A stretch of DNA of 64,000 nt from Skeletonema tropicum (lineage: Eukaryota; Bacillariophyta; Thalassiosirophyceae; Thalassiosirales; Thalassiosiraceae). Under the pieces are notes generated by a model. It searched no databases. It saw only the letters and a program-made list of their open reading frames with translations, and had not been told where the DNA came from. Shown here piece after piece: positions 62,060 to 64,000 of this stretch. The DNA lies in contig CM074137.1 in NCBI GenBank assembly GCA_037178625.1, positions 1,426,001 through 1,490,000 on the forward strand. The letters run 5' to 3'. A program made the position numbers and the translations under genes. How positions within the stretch are numbered: position 1 is the first letter of the stretch; the number at the start of each line of letters is the position of its first letter.

Positions 62060-63136
62060 TCATTTTTCTGGAGTATTTCTGCTATTGACGAGGCAGACCC
62101 CGTCACTTGTTTCGGTAATCACATTTAAATCAATCAGTGCCTTCCATGTATATTGACACGCATTAGCTGTATCTACGTCTCTGATGGTAAATCTAATTCT
62201 AGATGAAAACGACTGCAATGCATCATCATCCTTGCCTTGACTGTTACCATCTTGGTTACTCTCTCGTGAGTTGATTAAACGTTTTGCCAATCTAATAACA
62301 TCATCAGGCTCATCCACATCATTCATCATTTTCCCAATTGAGATATCTATGCAACAATCTGACAATGATTTCAGCTGCGATACAGCAGTCAAGTTGTTAG
62401 ACCACCTCACGCCATGGAATATTTGTGATGATGGTGCATTTCTCGGGACAGACAACATTCCGTAGCCACCATCATCTGCAGGGCACATGTGGGCTTTGTT
62501 TGTAGCAGAAATTTGTAAACCATGTATGATCTCCTCCAGTGGGAGCTGTGGTGCATCCATTCCTAGAAATACCACTGCTTCATTTGTTTGTTGTGTTGCA
62601 ATTGCTTTGTGTACTTTTGTTAGTAAAGTTCGAGTTTTGTCTAATGCGTCTTCAAGTTTGCCGCCCAATGAAGATGATGTCAAGTCTGACTTGGATGCGC
62701 CTGATGCCATAGGAAGTAGAATCCATCCATCAAATTGAAGAGATGATACTTCATCAAACGAGGTGGTAGAAAGATTCAGACGCTGCAGAATAGATTTCAT
62801 GTGTGCTTCTCCTTCACTTGATCCAGGAGCAAATACCAAAACCTTGAGAGTTTCTTTTAGATGGACACACGCTGTCAGCGAAACTAAAATGTCCGAAAGC
62901 ATCGCGGTTGCGAGCGAAGCTGCTCCATCTTCACCAAGCAATGGGGCAAGCCTAGTCTTACTCCGCCCAGGGATTGGGCACTTGGCAAATACGCACACTG
63001 CCCCTCCCACAGATGCCGACATCGTGGAAGTGCCGGCCATGGGTTGTAGAAGTGAGGTGATGTATAATTGAGGAGGCTCCACGAGCATCCCGCCTCTTCG
63101 AATACTAATTCCTACGTTGAAGCCGATAGACCCCAT
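62060..63136 (-). CDS. DUF2064 / TIGR04282 GT-A-like transferase, 358 aa
   Basis: The protein carries the family blocks in order: VFAKCPIPGRSKTRLAPLLG (49-68), FLGMDAPQLP (190-199), CPADDGGYGMLSV (218-230), IFHGVRWSNNLTAVSQL (239-255) and DVDEPDDV (273-280). These match the rSAM/selenodomain-associated transferase 1 family, GT-A-fold nucleotidyl/glycosyl-transferase-like enzymes of mainly bacterial distribution with unsettled substrate. The KTRL loop and the two Asp-rich blocks are the expected nucleotide and metal sites. The first 40 residues precede the fold and are weakly hydrophobic (QLYITSLLQ), so a targeting role is possible; Met34 or Met39 are alternative starts. About 70 extra C-terminal residues follow the conserved part. 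Confidence 0.85.
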   Translation of the reverse strand: MGSIGFNVGISIRRGGMLVEPPQLYITSLLQPMAGTSTMSASVGGAVCVFAKCPIPGRSKTRLAPLLGEDGAASLATAMLSDILVSLTACVHLKETLKVLVFAPGSSEGEAHMKSILQRLNLSTTSFDEVSSLQFDGWILLPMASGASKSDLTSSSLGGKLEDALDKTRTLLTKVHKAIATQQTNEAVVFLGMDAPQLPLEEIIHGLQISATNKAHMCPADDGGYGMLSVPRNAPSSQIFHGVRWSNNLTAVSQLKSLSDCCIDISIGKMMNDVDEPDDVIRLAKRLINSRESNQDGNSQGKDDDALQSFSSRIRFTIRDVDTANACQYTWKALIDLNVITETSDGVCLVNSRNTPEK

Positions 63137-63755
63137 GTGACGAGGTCACGAGGGGTCCGGAGCGAGCCCCAAGGATAAAAAATTAAAACGTTACATACAT
63201 ACTCCTACATATGTACATACAATCAAACAAACGCGCCACGCGCGCTCTCTCTAGAGAGAGAGAGAGAGAGAGAGCTCGTAAGATTTCAGCAATAACTCTC
63301 TAGAGTACCTAAGTAGAGTACAGTAGTACCTATGTAAGCTTCTGGATTGTCATCATCCTATTTCTTAGCATATGTACGTTTTACCAATATGTCATACTAA
63401 AGAAGGAACTAGTACAAAACAAAAACAAAAAGAGACTTCCAACCGAGAGGAGTCTTCTCTCTCCAGATACATATTCCACTCTACTCCTCTCACAAAGCAA
63501 CTGTCCCACAACTTCAAGAATCATGCTCTACGGTACTTTACTAGGTTTGACATTCCTGCCCAAGAATGGAATAGCGCTGGAGGTCGAGGTCGGTGCTGCA
63601 TTCATGGCATCAATTGTAGCTTGCCTGGCAAGTCATCCGGGAGACGTGTTGCTCACCGCTACGTACAAGAATAAATGCAAGCCGTCTGGATGAAAATGTG
63701 CTTCAAGAATGCAATCACGGGAACCATGCAATCATAATAAAATTATTATTTCACC
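63137..63755. other. divergent intergenic region with AG microsatellite
   Basis: An (AG)n run at 63253-63274, preceded by CTCTCTCT at 63245-63252, forms a palindromic stretch. A 100-codon plus-strand frame at 63372-63674 has no supporting features. Confidence 0.5.
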
Positions 63756-64000
63756 ATGGCCGACGAGACGGAGCAGCAGCTGCGGGCTAAGATTGCCTCC
63801 CAGAAGGCTGCAATTGCTGAACTTCCCTCACTAAAAAGTATAGTCGATGAAACGGGTCTGACGTCGCCAGAGACCAAATCAAGGGCACAACAAATCAAAG
63901 AGCTGTCGGACAATGAAGAGCAGCTCGAGCTACTACTCGAATCTAGGCGGGTGGAGGCTGTTATCAGTCTTCAGGACGAGCTTCATCCTCCTGAAAATCC
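63756..64000 (+). CDS. N terminus of unrecognised coiled-coil protein, runs off right edge
   Basis: An ATG in good context (CACCATGG) opens 81 codons without a stop to the window end: MADETEQQLRAKIASQKAAI..., charged and rich in Gln, Glu, Lys and Leu with heptad-like spacing, probably a coiled coil. No domain is recognisable in the visible part. Confidence 0.65.
   Translation, partial: MADETEQQLRAKIASQKAAIAELPSLKSIVDETGLTSPETKSRAQQIKELSDNEEQLELLLESRRVEAVISLQDELHPPEN

Noticed and set aside
63372..63674. 100-codon plus-strand ORF as a gene
   Set aside because: No domain, signal or composition support; it probably lies in the divergent promoter region.

Overview
The window looks like nuclear DNA of a stramenopile, most likely a centric diatom. 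The evidence is intron-poor genes at eukaryotic density, very large secreted proline-serine repeat proteins of the kind common in diatoms, a GCNA-type SprT protease, a transcription-type cyclin and a eukaryotic kinase joined to a NIT sensor domain. The assignment rests on gene style and content; no rRNA or other direct marker is present.

The dominant content is six paralogous genes, all on the minus strand, called PS1 to PS6 here from left to right (1-7058 open at the left edge, 9380-15790, 23321-35542, 38521-44784, 48059-50146, 56727-59258). Each has a signal peptide, an N-terminal cysteine-rich domain, and a long stalk of P-[S/T]-x-x tetrapeptides interrupted by one or two small cysteine modules. 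PS2, PS3 and PS4 end in one transmembrane helix, a basic/acidic cytoplasmic linker and a C-terminal PDZ-like domain. PS5 and PS6 are short, apparently soluble forms that stop inside the last cysteine module. The C terminus of PS1 lies outside the window. I read them as cell-surface, mucin-like stalk proteins that could link wall, matrix or substratum to cytoplasmic partners; that function is inferred.

Ordinary single-exon genes lie between and beside them: a cyclin L/K-like gene (36794-37801, minus) with a decayed fragment of itself downstream, a GCNA-like SprT protease (45386-47413, plus), a NIT-domain protein kinase (59767-61980, plus), a DUF2064/TIGR04282 GT-A-like transferase (62060-63136, minus) and the start of a coiled-coil gene (63756 to the right edge, plus). 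A multiply frameshifted glycosyltransferase pseudogene lies at 16216-17349 and a possible mobile-element remnant at about 8140-8798.

The repeat landscape is rich. A 189-bp satellite array fills 18304-23126. A 124-codon (372-bp) super-repeat is shared by PS1, PS2 and PS3. The PS5/PS6 pair is a recent tandem duplication of about 2.7-3.1 kb. The left copy was later hit by a small element with 16-bp inverted ends (50508-50870) and by a 5.55-kb element with 13-bp inverted ends and a TTA target duplication (50917-56470). The right copy preserves the empty site of the larger insertion.
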